DNA of 43,255 nt from Nemertoderma westbladi (lineage: Eukaryota; Xenacoelomorpha; Nemertodermatida; Nemertodermatidae), in NCBI GenBank assembly GCA_032718475.1, contig JAUCBJ010000583.1, positions 1 through 43,255 of the forward strand. The letters run 5' to 3'. Position 1 is the stretch's first letter. Each line of letters opens with the position of its first letter. The notes under the pieces are model-generated. The model worked only from the letters and a program-made list of their open reading frames with translations, ran no database searches and had not been told where the DNA came from. Made by a program: the position numbers and the translations under genes. Positions 10,291-20,955 of the stretch are shown here, piece after piece.

Positions 10291-10502
10291 TTTTATAATA
10301 ATTAAATTTCTGAATATTTAGGGTTACTTGGTTACTTTAACTTACTTTGTTACCGTTATTTAAGCAGGAGTCCAACTGATTTTGAGACCTAGTTGTTGTA
10401 TGGTAGGCCTACTATTTATAAATCGTTTGAGTTGATTTATAATAGATATATATATACCCGTTTAAAAAGGGTTTTGTCAATATTTGAAATAAATGTTATT
10501 AT

Positions 10503-10522
10503 TTCTGGGGGTCACTACACAG
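10503..10522 (-). other. Weak candidate primer-binding site for the BEL/Pao element
   Basis: On the minus strand this reads tagtgacccccagaaat. Its TGACCCC core resembles primer-binding sites that follow the 5' LTR in LTR retrotransposons, and it lies about 570 bp before the polyprotein ATG. The call is weak because no LTR copy could be matched to the sequence just beyond it and the match to a tRNA 3' end is not established. Confidence 0.2.
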
Positions 10523-11199
10523 AAGCTGTGCGCTCTCAGTGAAGTGCTATTTATTTGACACTAAAACAGATAATTCTAATTTACCTAAGTTACTTAATAC
10601 TACAAATTACGTACGATACGGGTGAGATTAAATCTCTAATTAAACACAACAAAATATTACGTACGAATTTTTAGGGTAATTTTACAGGAATTCTACAAAC
10701 CAGTCTAACAAAGGGTTAGATTTCTGGTTATTACAACGGACAGGGTACTACGGTATTTGAAAATAATAAGTAGTAGCAGATACACTGCGTTGTCCAGATA
10801 GGAAAATACCACCGCCTGACGACCTATAACCGTATCGCTATAGGTACTACGTTATGTATCACGGAGTGTTCCTACCTAGAAGTTAATTACCGCGGACTAC
10901 CAGATCCAGCGTGCCTATTAACTACTTTACAACACAAATATACTGCCTACACACTAATTACTTCGGAAAGCACTGTACACTAAACCCTAAATTAGGTACA
11001 AGTACTGGTACAACAAATAATCAGTAGTTAAATATACTTGAACAGTTAAAAGAACCACGGCATCTGCTGGAGTGACCGGTGCACAAAATCACCAGTCTTG
11101 TCCTACGCCAAGCAGCCCGTGTAGTACCGGGGTTAATTTAACTATAACGGTATGTATAACAAACACAATTACTGTAGGAATAAACTTGGGGACATGAAT
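10523..11199. other. Gene-free flank, possible 5' LTR or unrelated DNA
   Basis: AT-rich DNA with scattered ACCGGT and TAGGCCTA words. I see no ORF, RNA gene or terminal repeat here. If 10503-10522 is a primer-binding site, a 5' LTR would start here, but no second copy exists at 1-1828. Confidence 0.3.
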
Positions 11200-11840
11200 G
11201 TTGCGAATAATCGCATAAACTCTGAATAATAAATATTACGCTACCCGTACAGAATACTCAAACAAAATACAAACCAAACGCTGGCAGACTACCACCAAGC
11301 CTAAATAAACTACTGTATGTGCAGATTCCAAAACGGTTAGTTAGTATGCATTCTAACACGGTAGTACGACTTATTCTTTAAGAGGGGATTGACCTTACAG
11401 TTATGACTGCCCCAACTTACTAACTGGCACTTTATCAGACAAACTCTACACAAGCAGCAATCTCTTCAGACCTAATAATAGCTAGACAACAATCCAGCCT
11501 ACAAAATATCTGAGTAATAACTATTACGGTATCTGAACAGACTACACAAACAAACACAAGCCAAAACGCTGGCAGAATACTGTCAAGCCTAAATAAACTA
11601 CAGTATGTGCAGATTCCAAAATTGTTAGTTAGTATGCGTTCTAACACGGTAGTACGACTTATTCTTTAAGAGGGGATTGACCTTACAGCAATGGCTGCCC
11701 CAACTTACTAACTGGCACTCTATCGGACAAACTCCACACACGCCGTAATCTCTCCAAACCCAACAACAATCTGACAACAGTCCGGCCTACAATTATCTGA
11801 ACAATCTGAGCAGACTTACACGTCTTCAGCTCAATATTAA
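11200..11840. repeat. 288-bp tandem repeat, two copies plus a partial third
   Basis: The word gcagattccaaaa occurs at 11321 and again at 11609, a spacing of 288 bp. The surrounding text (gttagttagtatgc, taacacggtagtacgac, aagaggggattgacc, aacttactaactggcact) is repeated in the same order with few changes. Leading and trailing parts (aaacgctggcaga, caagcctaaataaac) are also duplicated. A partial third copy trails off near 11840. Similarity between copies is high, so the duplication is fairly recent. Confidence 0.88.
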
Positions 11841-11973
11841 CTTACATGTGAATAAAACTGACAGAAATAAGTAAGCTCCAAAAGAAACAAGGGGTGTACA
11901 GTCCCTAATCTCTTAAACAGCCTACCGGTATGCAATAATCAAAATCGAATAATACTAATGTACTTATACTGGA

Positions 11974-12110
11974 AGTACCGGTTAGGACAGTTGGGCCTAC
12001 GGACCTACAGAAGTACCGGTTCTGGCAGTTGGACCTACGGACCTACAGCAGTACCGGTTCTGGCAGTTGGGCCTACTGACCTACAGAAGTACCGGTTCAG
12101 GTTTACCGGT
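11974..12110. repeat. 38-bp minisatellite, three and a half copies
   Basis: The unit starts agtaccggtt at 11974, 12012, 12050 and 12088, an exact 38-bp spacing. Each unit contains ggcagttgg or gacagttgg and the doubled word gacctac/ggcctac. It is a short local array with no coding potential. Confidence 0.9.
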
Positions 12111-12999
12111 TGATCGGTACTTTCAACTTTATTGCTTACTGCAATAAAGTCAATGACTGTTATTGTACGCGCTTTTGAAGACCTTTAGCAGTTTAACCTG
12201 CCAAAATTTATATGTCTTTTTGTTTATAAATATACTTTAGAAGAAGACAAATATTTTATACCAATAAACACAACATTAGCAGAAGCCAGCCTAGTGCGCG
12301 TCCATTCACCCGCTGGATAATCCTGGGAGACTGGATTCTGTCGGCTTAAATTATTATTGCAGTGAAGCTTACTGTATTGTATTATTCGATTGATCGTTAA
12401 TAATTAATTTCTGACTAATATTATTTACTTTCGGGAAATATTAACAGTTCCTTTAGGACGTGGCGCTCTATCTAAGTAAACAGAGATATGACTTATACTA
12501 ATCACAACGGTAAGTCGGTAAGGCTTAAGATTCACGTATGAGGCGCATTCTTTAGGAAATGCTTAGTTATCAATCACAATCATGCACACTACCGGTAACA
12601 CACAATACTGCTCACTAATTTGCCGACCGTCAATGAATTTTATCATATATAAAGAGAATAGCAACGGACCAATGTAGTGCTTATCAAATAGCATTAAATT
12701 CACTACAAACCACAACAATATAAGTCGCAATCGCTATATATAACCCGTCTCTCTAACCTGTAGTGTATCAAGAAAATTGGGAAATTTGGGTTCTTTATAT
12801 ATGTTCTCCAAATAATGTTCCACCAAACAATAGTAAACAGCAGTATAATAATGTATATTGAACCGATAATACAAGAATAGAAACAAGTTGATATAAATTG
12901 ATATATGATGTGTTATGATATAGACTGTATTGCATTGAATTGAGTTGATAACAGTCATACGCTCTATAATTTTAGCCTACTAATGTTTCTTCTAAAAGT
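12111..12999. other. Intergenic AT-rich DNA, nothing recognised
   Basis: No gene, RNA or repeat family was recognised. A few ACCGGT words continue from the neighbouring minisatellite. Open frames here are short, AT-driven and not protein-like. Confidence 0.4.
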
Positions 13000-13218
13000 A
13001 TGAAACGAATTGACTCTAGAGCCGTTGTTCCTGGCCTAGACAGCAATAACAACAAAGTATCAAGAAAAAACAGTAAGACTGAACACACTCCTTATGATCG
13101 ACCGAAAAGCTACACGTCGACAGGAAAAATCGCTCTGATTGGTTCAAGCCAAACAAAGAACCATGCGTTCAATGGCTGTTTCCATGTCAGCAACCAGCTG
13201 TTAGATGTCGTAATATGA
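13000..13218 (+). CDS. Small hypothetical ORF, 72 residues, uncertain
   Basis: ATG at 13000 to TGA at 13216-13218. The product is polar and basic in its first 55 residues (Lys, Arg, Ser, Asn, Thr), with no signal peptide or membrane segment. No family is recognised. It could be a first exon of the acidic exon that follows on the same strand at 13461, but no joining donor could be fixed. It may equally be chance. Confidence 0.15.
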   Translation: MKRIDSRAVVPGLDSNNNKVSRKNSKTEHTPYDRPKSYTSTGKIALIGSSQTKNHAFNGCFHVSNQLLDVVI

Positions 13219-13460
13219 ATCATCACGGCTAAGCTATGAAAGGTATTTGTCGCATTACAGGTTTTTTGTCTTACCATGTCCGCTAAAACACGTATATAGC
13301 AGAATGACTTTTATGTCCGTTAAAACACCTGTAACGGTACCTTGAGGGCGAGGGGAATATTTATACAGTTAGAGAACCTTTTTAGAGTATTCCAGCGCCT
13401 GGGGGGGAAACTGGATTGCGAAGTAAAAGGGCCAGTTATATCCCACAGAAGCTTTTACAG

Positions 13461-13744
13461 AAGGTGAGGAAGAGGATGAAGAAAGTGAAGGTGAGGAAGA
13501 GGGTGAAGAAAGTGAAGAACAGGATGAGGATGAAGAAAGTGAAGAAAATAAAGAGGTGACATTGACCCAAGTTCTAAGAAGTAAAATTAAATTACAGAAA
13601 TTTATTAAACATTTAGAAGAGCATGATGAAAATAAGGAAGAGTTATTGAGGCAAATATTAGTAAACAAAAATCAAATGCGGAAATTTATTAAACAAATGG
13701 AAGAAAATGAAGAAAATAGAGAAGAGATATTAATACAAAGTTAA
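13461..13744 (+). CDS. Candidate terminal exon: acidic plus coiled-coil segment
   Basis: Following a good acceptor (gcttttacag, ending 13460), a frame stays open to TAA at 13742-13744. It encodes an acidic run of about 30 residues made of repeated Glu-Gly-Glu-Glu and Asp-Glu-Glu-Ser units. A Lys/Glu/Leu-rich helical segment follows, in which two related stretches of about 25 residues repeat (KLQKFIKHLEEHDENKEELL and MRKFIKQMEENEENREEIL). This looks like the C-terminal end of a charged coiled-coil protein. Upstream exons were not identified and the frame is closed by a TAA about 40 bp upstream of the acceptor. It could also be a pseudogene or simple-sequence expansion. Confidence 0.3.
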
Positions 13745-13837
13745 CTCCCAAGGTTGCATACTATCACTATAGCTGGAAGAGTCAAAGCTAGTGTACACTA
13801 GATAGAGTCAGCCAAGACCAAGAAAAAAGAATAATGC

Positions 13838-13905
13838 TCTTCTAGGGTTCAAACTCACGACCTTCTAATTAGAAAACTAAGCAAATGATAAGCTTGAAGG
13901 CCTTA
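13838..13905 (-). other. tRNA-like relic, probably SINE-derived
   Basis: On the minus strand there is an anticodon-arm-like ttttctaattagaagg followed by gtcgtgagtttgaaccc, which matches a degenerate tRNA variable region plus B-box/T-loop. The loop would give anticodon AAT. The D-arm side does not fold well, so this is more likely a decayed tRNA gene or the head of a tRNA-derived SINE than a working tRNA. Confidence 0.3.
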
Positions 13906-14330
13906 GACCCTTAATCTGAGCCTCAGTGCCTCAGATACTATCACGAGGCTTTAGGAGTGCCTCAGGTCATAAATCCGAGTCATTAGCGGCAGACTGGAGA
14001 ACTGCGGGTCGATCAACCTCCTCGGTAAAGTATAGCCTATGCCATAGTAGATGTCTACCAAGTTTCAGCCTAATTGGTTTAAAAACAATAAAATAAGATC
14101 AGGTTTTCACTTTGATACATTTCACCCTCTAGCGGCAGACTGTTGAACTTCAGACTACTCTGCGACTCCGTAAAAGATATAGCCTATGCCGTAGTAGATG
14201 CCTACCGAGTTTAAACCTAATCGGAATGAAAATAACAAAGTTAGAGAAGATGTTAATTTTCAGATAATACGCCCTCTAGCGGCAGACTATAGAAATGCAG
14301 CCGGCTGGATATACATAGGTAAGAGTAATT
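13906..14330. repeat. About 146-bp tandem repeat, two copies plus partial
   Basis: The word tagcggcagact occurs at 13984, 14130 and 14277 (spacings 146 and 147). Each is followed at matching distance by tatagcctatgcc(a/g)tagtagatg and gagtt/aagttt plus cctaat. The copies are diverged by roughly one base in five. No coding potential. Confidence 0.8.
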
Positions 14331-14597
14331 AGTAATCAGAGGTGTCACGAGAGGGGACAGGGTGCTTGGATACAACTCATATTAAAAACCTGCTGCTTGT
14401 GTAAAGCTAATTGGGGGTCAAAGGTCAATGATAACGCTGTCTGGATATAGATAAGAGTAATTAGTTACCAGTAAGGGCTAAGTATAACGAGATGAAAGTC
14501 AATAAAATTAAATACAAATACATATAATTAATTAAAATTAAATACAAATAAATAAGTATTAATAAATAAAAGAGCCGCGGTGTCACTTATGACACCC

Positions 14598-14887
14598 TTT
14601 GCACGGCTCGGTGACACTTGGACAATACTCATGAGTCATGACCCATTGTGTGTCAGGGCGCTAATCGGCCTGATTAATTAGGATAATCAATTAAACCCTA
14701 ATTAGGAGTCGTAAGACACCTATTAGGGATTAAATGTACTAATTAGTTGATGACACCAGTCAATTAGGATCTAATTAGCCTAATTAGGAAGTGTCACCCA
14801 GACAGACTGGCGCCAATGACATCCTATGGGTGCTATGACTCATCGATGAGTCATGAGTTGGGTCCAAGTGTCATCGAGCCGTGCAAA
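14598..14887. mobile_element. 290-bp inverted-repeat element (MITE/foldback)
   Basis: The left end, tttgcacggctcggtgacac, is repeated inverted at the right end (gtgtcatcgagccgtgcaaa). The match continues inward imperfectly for about 60-80 bp through gactcatgag/ctcatgagtc text. The interior is AT-rich with repeated taattagg. There is no ORF, so the element is non-autonomous. A target-site duplication could not be fixed. Confidence 0.75.
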
Positions 14888-14910
14888 CTATTACTACAAC
14901 TATTCAATAT

Positions 14911-14946
14911 ATATGTATGTATGTATGTATGTATATATGTATATCA
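14911..14946. repeat. TGTA microsatellite
   Basis: A run of tatg/tgta tetranucleotides, about 8 units with minor interruptions, directly right of the inverted-repeat element. Confidence 0.85.
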
Positions 14947-15400
14947 GGTGAACCTATCCGAAGCTATAGCGCATCCGTCAATGAAAGTTATATCAATCGA
15001 CGCTGCTCAACTCCAGGATGTGGAAAAAAGGTTTCTAAAAAATTATTAAAGTGTCTATTTTTATTTCGAAAAATAGCCACAAAACACGAAAATTGCCATA
15101 GACTCAATGATAGTAACCAGCTTCTGGTGCTCATGGTGGCCTAGTAAGCTACTATTGATTGAATGGATAGGCCCAAAGGGCAGAGAAGTATATTACTTGC
15201 CAAGTTTATTACTACCTCACTCTAACCCAGACAGTGAGAAAAAAACAACTGTAAGTTTGTTACGTATTATTCCGCCAGCTGAATTGCTCTTCCCAGTGAA
15301 TCCTATGGGAATATCTATATGTTACACGCTGCTATTTTTGGAGGGAGACCAGCTGATTGAATTAGCATTAATTAGATGATTGAATCAGCTGATTAAACTG
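14947..15400 (+). pseudogene. Possible degraded coding fragment, unassigned
   Basis: Two overlapping plus-strand frames (about 14950-15140 and 15107-15379) read as protein-like text. The second includes WIGPKGREVYYLPSLLLPHS and a following hydrophobic segment. It vaguely resembles the C-terminal parts of invertebrate death-domain/NACHT or COR-type proteins, but no diagnostic motif is present. The frame change between the two halves suggests either two exons or a decayed gene. Treat as speculative. Confidence 0.18.
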
Positions 15401-16466
15401 GGCCGTTCAAATGTTATATAGTTAATAATTATGACATGTAGGGGCTGCTATTACTTTTTTCAGACTGTAAGCTGGGACGCAACTACACCACGTTTGTCTA
15501 TGGACGGCCTTCTTATAGCCAGCTTGTTGGCTTTCTTGTTATGTCAACTTATAAACACTCCATTATATTATTATATAGTTAGGAATATTGATAAATTAAT
15601 ATCCAATTACGCAATTAATTTGCATTTACTAAATCAAATGTGCAGACAATTTCAAACATAGCATACAATGGGAATGATTTGCACTAGAACAATTGAGAGT
15701 AATTGATTACATCGCGACGTTACTAGAATATAACCTGTGCGTTAAAAATGTGACATAATGAAACAATACTGATTTTCCTTAAATATCTAACTCACATCGG
15801 CAAAGCGAGTGGCCCTTGTCTCTGTAACCTGTTCGTTTACCTATATAATTACATATTATTTACAATTTAAAATTAGAAATACACCGCTTCACACTTTGTA
15901 GGGCATTGTTTATTTACATGCCTTCCGCTACCATACATGGAAGATGGAACCTTACCATTTTGCACGTAATGGAGTATTTGAATTTGAATGGATATCACAC
16001 TCGGAATTGTTATAAGTTGCTTTTTTTAAATAAAAACAAATATTTTCCATAATTACAACCAGATAAATACAAACCTGAAAAATTTGTAAATATTTGAAAA
16101 ATATATTTTACGTTTGCTTTCAAATTCACAATAGCATTGCAAGCAATAGAAAGTCGTTCGATATTTTCGGACAATATTACAACTCAGCACACCTCATTTA
16201 CCATCGCGATTGCTTATGTGTATAAATACCCTGCTGATTACTAGCATGATACTGTGTTGTAAGAAAGGAGAGCCTGTTAGCACTCCCCTGGGTAAGGACG
16301 GATTGGGTCTAGCGACCACCCCCTTGCGTTCAACACGCATCAGGCATAAAAGGCCACTTACTTTGTGGCATTGCATATTTTTTACAGCATCTTTTGTTAG
16401 CGGTAATTGCGGTTTCTGTTCTGGCCAATGAATGGATAAATTATGGTTAACGTATTTAAGTAATCT
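15401..16466. other. Intergenic AT-rich DNA
   Basis: No gene recognised. Short open frames (for example 15431-15661) lack protein-like composition beyond hydrophobic bias. No terminal repeats or RNA genes were seen. Confidence 0.4.
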
Positions 16467-16625
16467 GCCTCCGCTTTGCAGGATATTGCTTTCGTCGTGC
16501 TCGAGTGGAAACCAGCATGGACTGGACAGCCCTTGACTTTCTTGAGACCCACCCCTCCCCACTCTATCTTAAGGAGACTGCATTTGAAGATGTAGATAGT
16601 CTCGCGAAAGTCATTGTGGGAAAGG
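16467..16625 (+). mobile_element. LINE fragment, C-terminal end of reverse transcriptase ORF
   Basis: The DNA word cctccgctttgcagga translates as LRFAG followed by YCFRR, matching the C-terminal part of a non-LTR retrotransposon ORF. The same motif appears in the fragments at 28.9-29.3 kb and at 39.67 kb. Further right, LKETAFEDVDSLAKVIVG corresponds to the usual LLKDTGL-type tail, with frame shifts between. It is a 5'-truncated, broken copy. Confidence 0.6.
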
Positions 16626-17296
16626 GAGTGGAGGCGGTATAATTTTGTCGACAAGCCGGCTTAGCATGCTTAATGCAAACTGTATGTATTGCAGTTTGCC
16701 GATTGTGGTCTGTATGGTGGCAGCATAAATTGATTGTTAAGCCGACATGGTATGTGCAGCTGCAATGCAGCAGTCTGATTGTGTAGTAGTAACGATGTAG
16801 GTTCTTACCTTGCCACATGACTTGGTCTACCTGACCATGGTACAATGTCAACAGACCCAGAACAACATAATATGATAATCTAATGTACAGACATACTGAC
16901 TAATGGAGAGATGACTAACCAGAACAACATGACCGCCCCAAACCACTCAGTCAACGTGCGCTCCAAAGTTAGTTATAGACTCGTTACGGAATAGTTCCAT
17001 ACAGAAAACTAATCTCTACGCCAATACTTGCAAAACAACCTTTATTTATTCCATATCAATAAAACCTCTTTCTGCTTCATAATATTTAAGTTACACCTTT
17101 ATATGTTAATAATAGGAACTAAATCCGACCCGGCGTTATTCACCTCCTAACACTACCGGACCGGTATAAATCGTTACTCCCAGCACAAAATATATAGCCA
17201 ACTAAAACCTCTCGTAATTAGACTAGTCGCCTAACAGTTCGCGTGATAGACGCAGACAGTCTCAACCAGATAGCAGCAGCCTACCGGTATCCCGGA
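16626..17296. other. 3' flank of the eEF1-gamma gene
   Basis: No independent gene. On the minus strand, two overlapping AATAAA signals (17041-17050) lie about 250 bp after the eEF1-gamma stop and are the best candidate polyadenylation site. The remainder is unremarkable intergenic sequence. Confidence 0.45.
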
Positions 17297-19149
17297 TTAC
17301 TTAAACACCCTCCCGACATTGTATCTCTCGCTCTCGGGGAATTCGAACCGGAAGTAGCTGTCAACCAGCTGTTTAGTAGATTCCGCTTCCGGTTCCAACT
17401 TGGTCCACTTATAGGAAGAGAAATCGGTCTGCCAGTTGTCGTCTTTCTCAAAAATCAGATCCTAAAATAAGAAAATATAAAAATTATAGAGCAGCAAAGG
17501 TTAAGTAAGTCGGTATAACTTATTCGCCTATAAATCCATAATAAAGTACACTCGTACCGTTATAACAAACCAACCTGGCCCTTCCAGAACCAAACTCCCT
17601 TGATGGTGTTATCCAGGTCCTCACCGAACACACACATCGTCCCGAACCCGTGTTTAACCATCTTCTCTATCCGTTGGAACATCCCGCCGATTAGATTGCT
17701 CGTCATAAACACCATGTTCTCCTTGAGATCCTCGGGGAAGGAATATTCGCAATACCAGATGCTGAAGTTATTCTGCCAAGGTATAATGAGTTATTAATTA
17801 ATATATATTATTAATTAATTATACAGGCTTATTAGTTATTATAACATATTAATTTTTCAATGTAAGGATATGAAATAAATTTGAAGTAATATATTTTCAG
17901 TACAATAAACATATTTACTTTCTCTTTATTGAAGTTTTCCCAGAAGTGGGGAATGGCGATGGTTTGAATGTCCTCGTTGCTGTAGCAACGCTTGAAAGCG
18001 TCCAAATCGAACTCGGATTGGAAGTCCCCGAACGCGTCGGGTTTCTTCGGTTTCGGTGGCGGTACGTCCTCATCGCTACCCGCTGTCTCCTTCTTAACTT
18101 CCTGTAACAAAAACGATCGCGGATTATATAATAATAGTAAAATCAAAAGTTTTTATAAATATATATTTAAAAGACAACAGATAACAAACTACATCGTATG
18201 CCAGATTGACAGTTAAAGTTCGAAATCCCAGAATAAGTAATACAGGTTCATAACATAATGTTTACATTTCTATTAAATTTTCTTGGTTCTACTTTATATA
18301 CCGGTATATAAGGAATAGTTTTGACCAATTCTGCGAATTTTAACACAGAAAATAGATTGAATGATAAATAAATGAAACACAAACTTTAAACAGATATCTA
18401 ACCTTCTTTGGTGTTTCCTTTTTCGGCTCCGACTTTTTCTCTGGTTTCGCAGCCTTCGGGTGCAACTCGGCGTACTTCTTGGCGTCGAACTGAGCCGATT
18501 TTGTGCAGAAAACGAAGTTACCGACAACCTCCTTCACCTGGGGCTGATTAACGAAGGTGCTGAACCACCGGTTCACGTTCTCGTATGGCTGACTCAGTGT
18601 GGGGTCCAACACCTGTTTGTACGCGAGCAGCAGCGTGCAGCCCGCGGAAATATCAGCCAGAGTTAGTCGCTCGCCTACAAGGTAAGTCCGCGTACTCAAG
18701 TGATCGTTAAGTACGGCGAGAGATTTCTTAAGCTTCTCCTTCGCTTGTTCGATCTCCGCTTTGTTGTTTGGCATTAAACCTAAAGTTGGGAAAACCCACG
18801 TTACTACGGAGGGCTGCAACTCGTTGTCTGAGAAACTTATCCATTGCTGGACGAGGGCCTGACTCAGTTCATCGGCCCCCCGAAGCTGCTGATTGGCTAA
18901 ATAATAGGCGATCGCGTTGCTTTCGAAGATTCCGTCCCCGGAATTCGTTACCAACGCGGGAACCTTTCCCAGCGGGAACTTCGCTAGGAATTCCTCGGTG
19001 GTGTTGGTTGTCCCGAGTTTGAACCCGGGGGCCAATTCGAGCCCCGCCCCACTGTATTTGGCGGCTATAATACCCTTGTAGGCCCGGTGACTATCCGGGT
19101 AAGTGTAGAGCACGTTACTATGACAACCCTCAAACATATCGTTCGACAT
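17297..19149 (-). CDS. EEF1G: Elongation factor 1-gamma, four coding exons
   Basis: eEF1-gamma is the glutathione-transferase-like subunit that scaffolds eEF1B, the nucleotide-exchange complex for eEF1A in translation elongation. Minus-strand exons are 19149-18403, 18101-17919, 17772-17575 and 17461-17297. All junctions are phase 0 and GT-AG, and together they give 430 residues (human protein 437). The first exon carries the GST N-terminal domain (LYTYPDS near residue 13; GKVPALV; ESNAIAYYL) and the GST C-terminal domain (YLVGERLTLADIS). A Lys/Pro/Glu linker follows. Exons 2-4 form the conserved EF1G C-terminal domain (FKRCYSNED, WYCEYSFPED, GVWFWKGQ), ending GRVFK. I chose ATG at 19149 because the in-frame codon four positions upstream is TTG; an ATG four codons downstream (19137) is also possible. 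All domains are intact. Confidence 0.96.
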
Positions 19150-20695
19150 ATTAACAGACAAAGGGTAACTGAGGTTCGATAACTGAGAAGCTACCTAGAT
19201 ATCAGATTTTGTACTGTTGGTTGGTTATGGCTGTATGCAGCAAGGCAGGTGCCATAGGCCTATGCTAAACTGCTACTCTTCCCAGCTTCCACCTACTCAA
19301 ACCTAGTGAGATTGACATTGACTGAACTAGACCTTTAGACCTGTAGACAGCTAGATTCAGATTTAGTACTGTGTGCTTGTGGGTGTAACTATACTTCATA
19401 CTTGTACTCTGTACTACAGTCAGACAGTACTAGGCAGCTAGGGTTGTAGGGCTATATAATCCTATACAGCTATACCTGTATACGCAGATATGCTACTAAA
19501 AGTCTGAAAGTCGTGTACCTGTCAGCCTGTACGGTCTGACGGTATGTTAAGCTCCCCTGTCCACAACCCAGCAAAACGCACTCCCGTTAGCCCGTTTCTC
19601 CAGCGAATGTCTGAGTCTGAATATATCAACACACCACCCAACACCCGAACTGATGCTCTGCATTTGCTGATTTGCCACTTCAGCACTTGACTGCATGCGT
19701 GCATGGCTATGAGCTAAGCTGCTAAGGGGCGGAGTCGATATCACGCCTCGCCTACCTCTGTACCTGCAGACCTGCCTACCCCAAATCCAATGTCTGAACG
19801 TCCTTTGCCTTACCGTAGCCTTTGCCCGCCTGCAGGTGGTACCGGTAGGTAGCTTAGGCCTACTTGATAAAACTTAACTGTAGCTTAACTGCTTAATGCT
19901 GTACCTGTAATGCAGCTGCCAGACAGTCAGAATCAACAAACCAGCAAACTGCTCTACTACGATTGTAAGAATAATAGGCCTACCGGAAACAGGAAACGCT
20001 CAGTCATAAATTGTACGGTAGGTACAGCTGACAGCAGTCAGGCAGTACAGCAGGACAGAGGTATGACTCCTGGCAGCCTGGACTCACAGACACGCGACAC
20101 AGTCTGACAGTGTAAAGTTACCTACCTGCCTACAGGACAGGCTACAGCCAGCACTGTTCTACCGGATGCCGGACAGCCGGAGGACCGACCGGTACAGTCA
20201 GTTCAGACAGTACAATTCTGCAATTACATTTACATACCCACTACCAGACTACTGCACTAGGAGTTTATGTGAGAAGGTGAACTGTCAACTGTCTGCTGAT
20301 AAGATAGGCCTAAACAGACTTTGCTTTAGCAGTTTAGAAGGCTACTGACAGACTGAACTAGCAGTTGTAGCGGTCGGTACAACGACACAGGTTTATAAGA
20401 ACGCTATGGAACGCTGTAGACGGAAGTGCATATTCGTCATCGACAAAAAGGTGAAGCTGGTTAGGGGTCCTTTGTGTGTACATTCTGAAATTGAAGGAAA
20501 TTATTGAAATATTGCGTCACCATCACAATCTGCAATCAAGTACCTATCTGCGTTCGTTTAATGAATTTAAAAAGTATAATTAAACAATAATATCATAGTA
20601 CAGTACTAGGCCGAATTTATCAATCGGGTTTGGACAATGTTATGAAAAAGGGTAGTCAGTAGTAAAGTAGCATCCACCTGTACACTGTCAAATTC
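19150..20695. promoter_or_regulatory. Upstream region of eEF1-gamma, palindromic-word-rich
   Basis: No gene recognised. The first few hundred bases must hold the eEF1-gamma promoter and 5' UTR, but no TATA box or initiator could be fixed. From about 19200 to 20400 the DNA is unusually rich in cctac/gtagg, accggt, ctgac/gtcag and taggcct words, with no long repeat unit. Plus-strand frames here are composition-driven. Confidence 0.35.
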
Positions 20696-20696
20696 G

Positions 20697-20955
20697 GAGA
20701 GAGGGGGGATTTTCGACACAAATAACAGCTGATTACTACCAAAAAAACTGTAACCTGTTCTGACTTTTAGTTTATTGTTTTGGTTAGACAAACGTGCCAC
20801 TGTAACCTGGTCCTTTCCCAAATTTGAGAATTTAACATTGCGGGTAATTAATTCGCCGATATGGGATTTGTGTGTCAATAGAATTGGTTACATATTTATT
20901 TTTTTGCGAGTAATCTGTTATTTGTGTCGATTTTCCGGCACCCCCGCCCCCCATC
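20697..20955. mobile_element. Inverted-repeat element, family A copy 1
   Basis: The left end, ggggattttcgacacaaata followed by acagctgatta, is inverted at the right end (taatctgttatttgtgtcga followed by ttttccgg), giving terminal repeats of about 33 bp. The interior includes taaccaaaacaataaac-type text on the minus strand. Related sequence occurs at 35.6-35.8 kb (opposite orientation) and as partial copies near 25.1 and 28.4 kb. There is no ORF, so it is a non-autonomous MITE. Confidence 0.72.

Noticed and set aside
13369-13668. Minus-strand Ser-rich frame
   Set aside because: Antisense of the acidic Glu/Ser-coding repeat; no independent support.
19161-19161. Start of eEF1-gamma four codons upstream
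   Set aside because: The codon there is TTG; the first in-frame ATG is at 19149.
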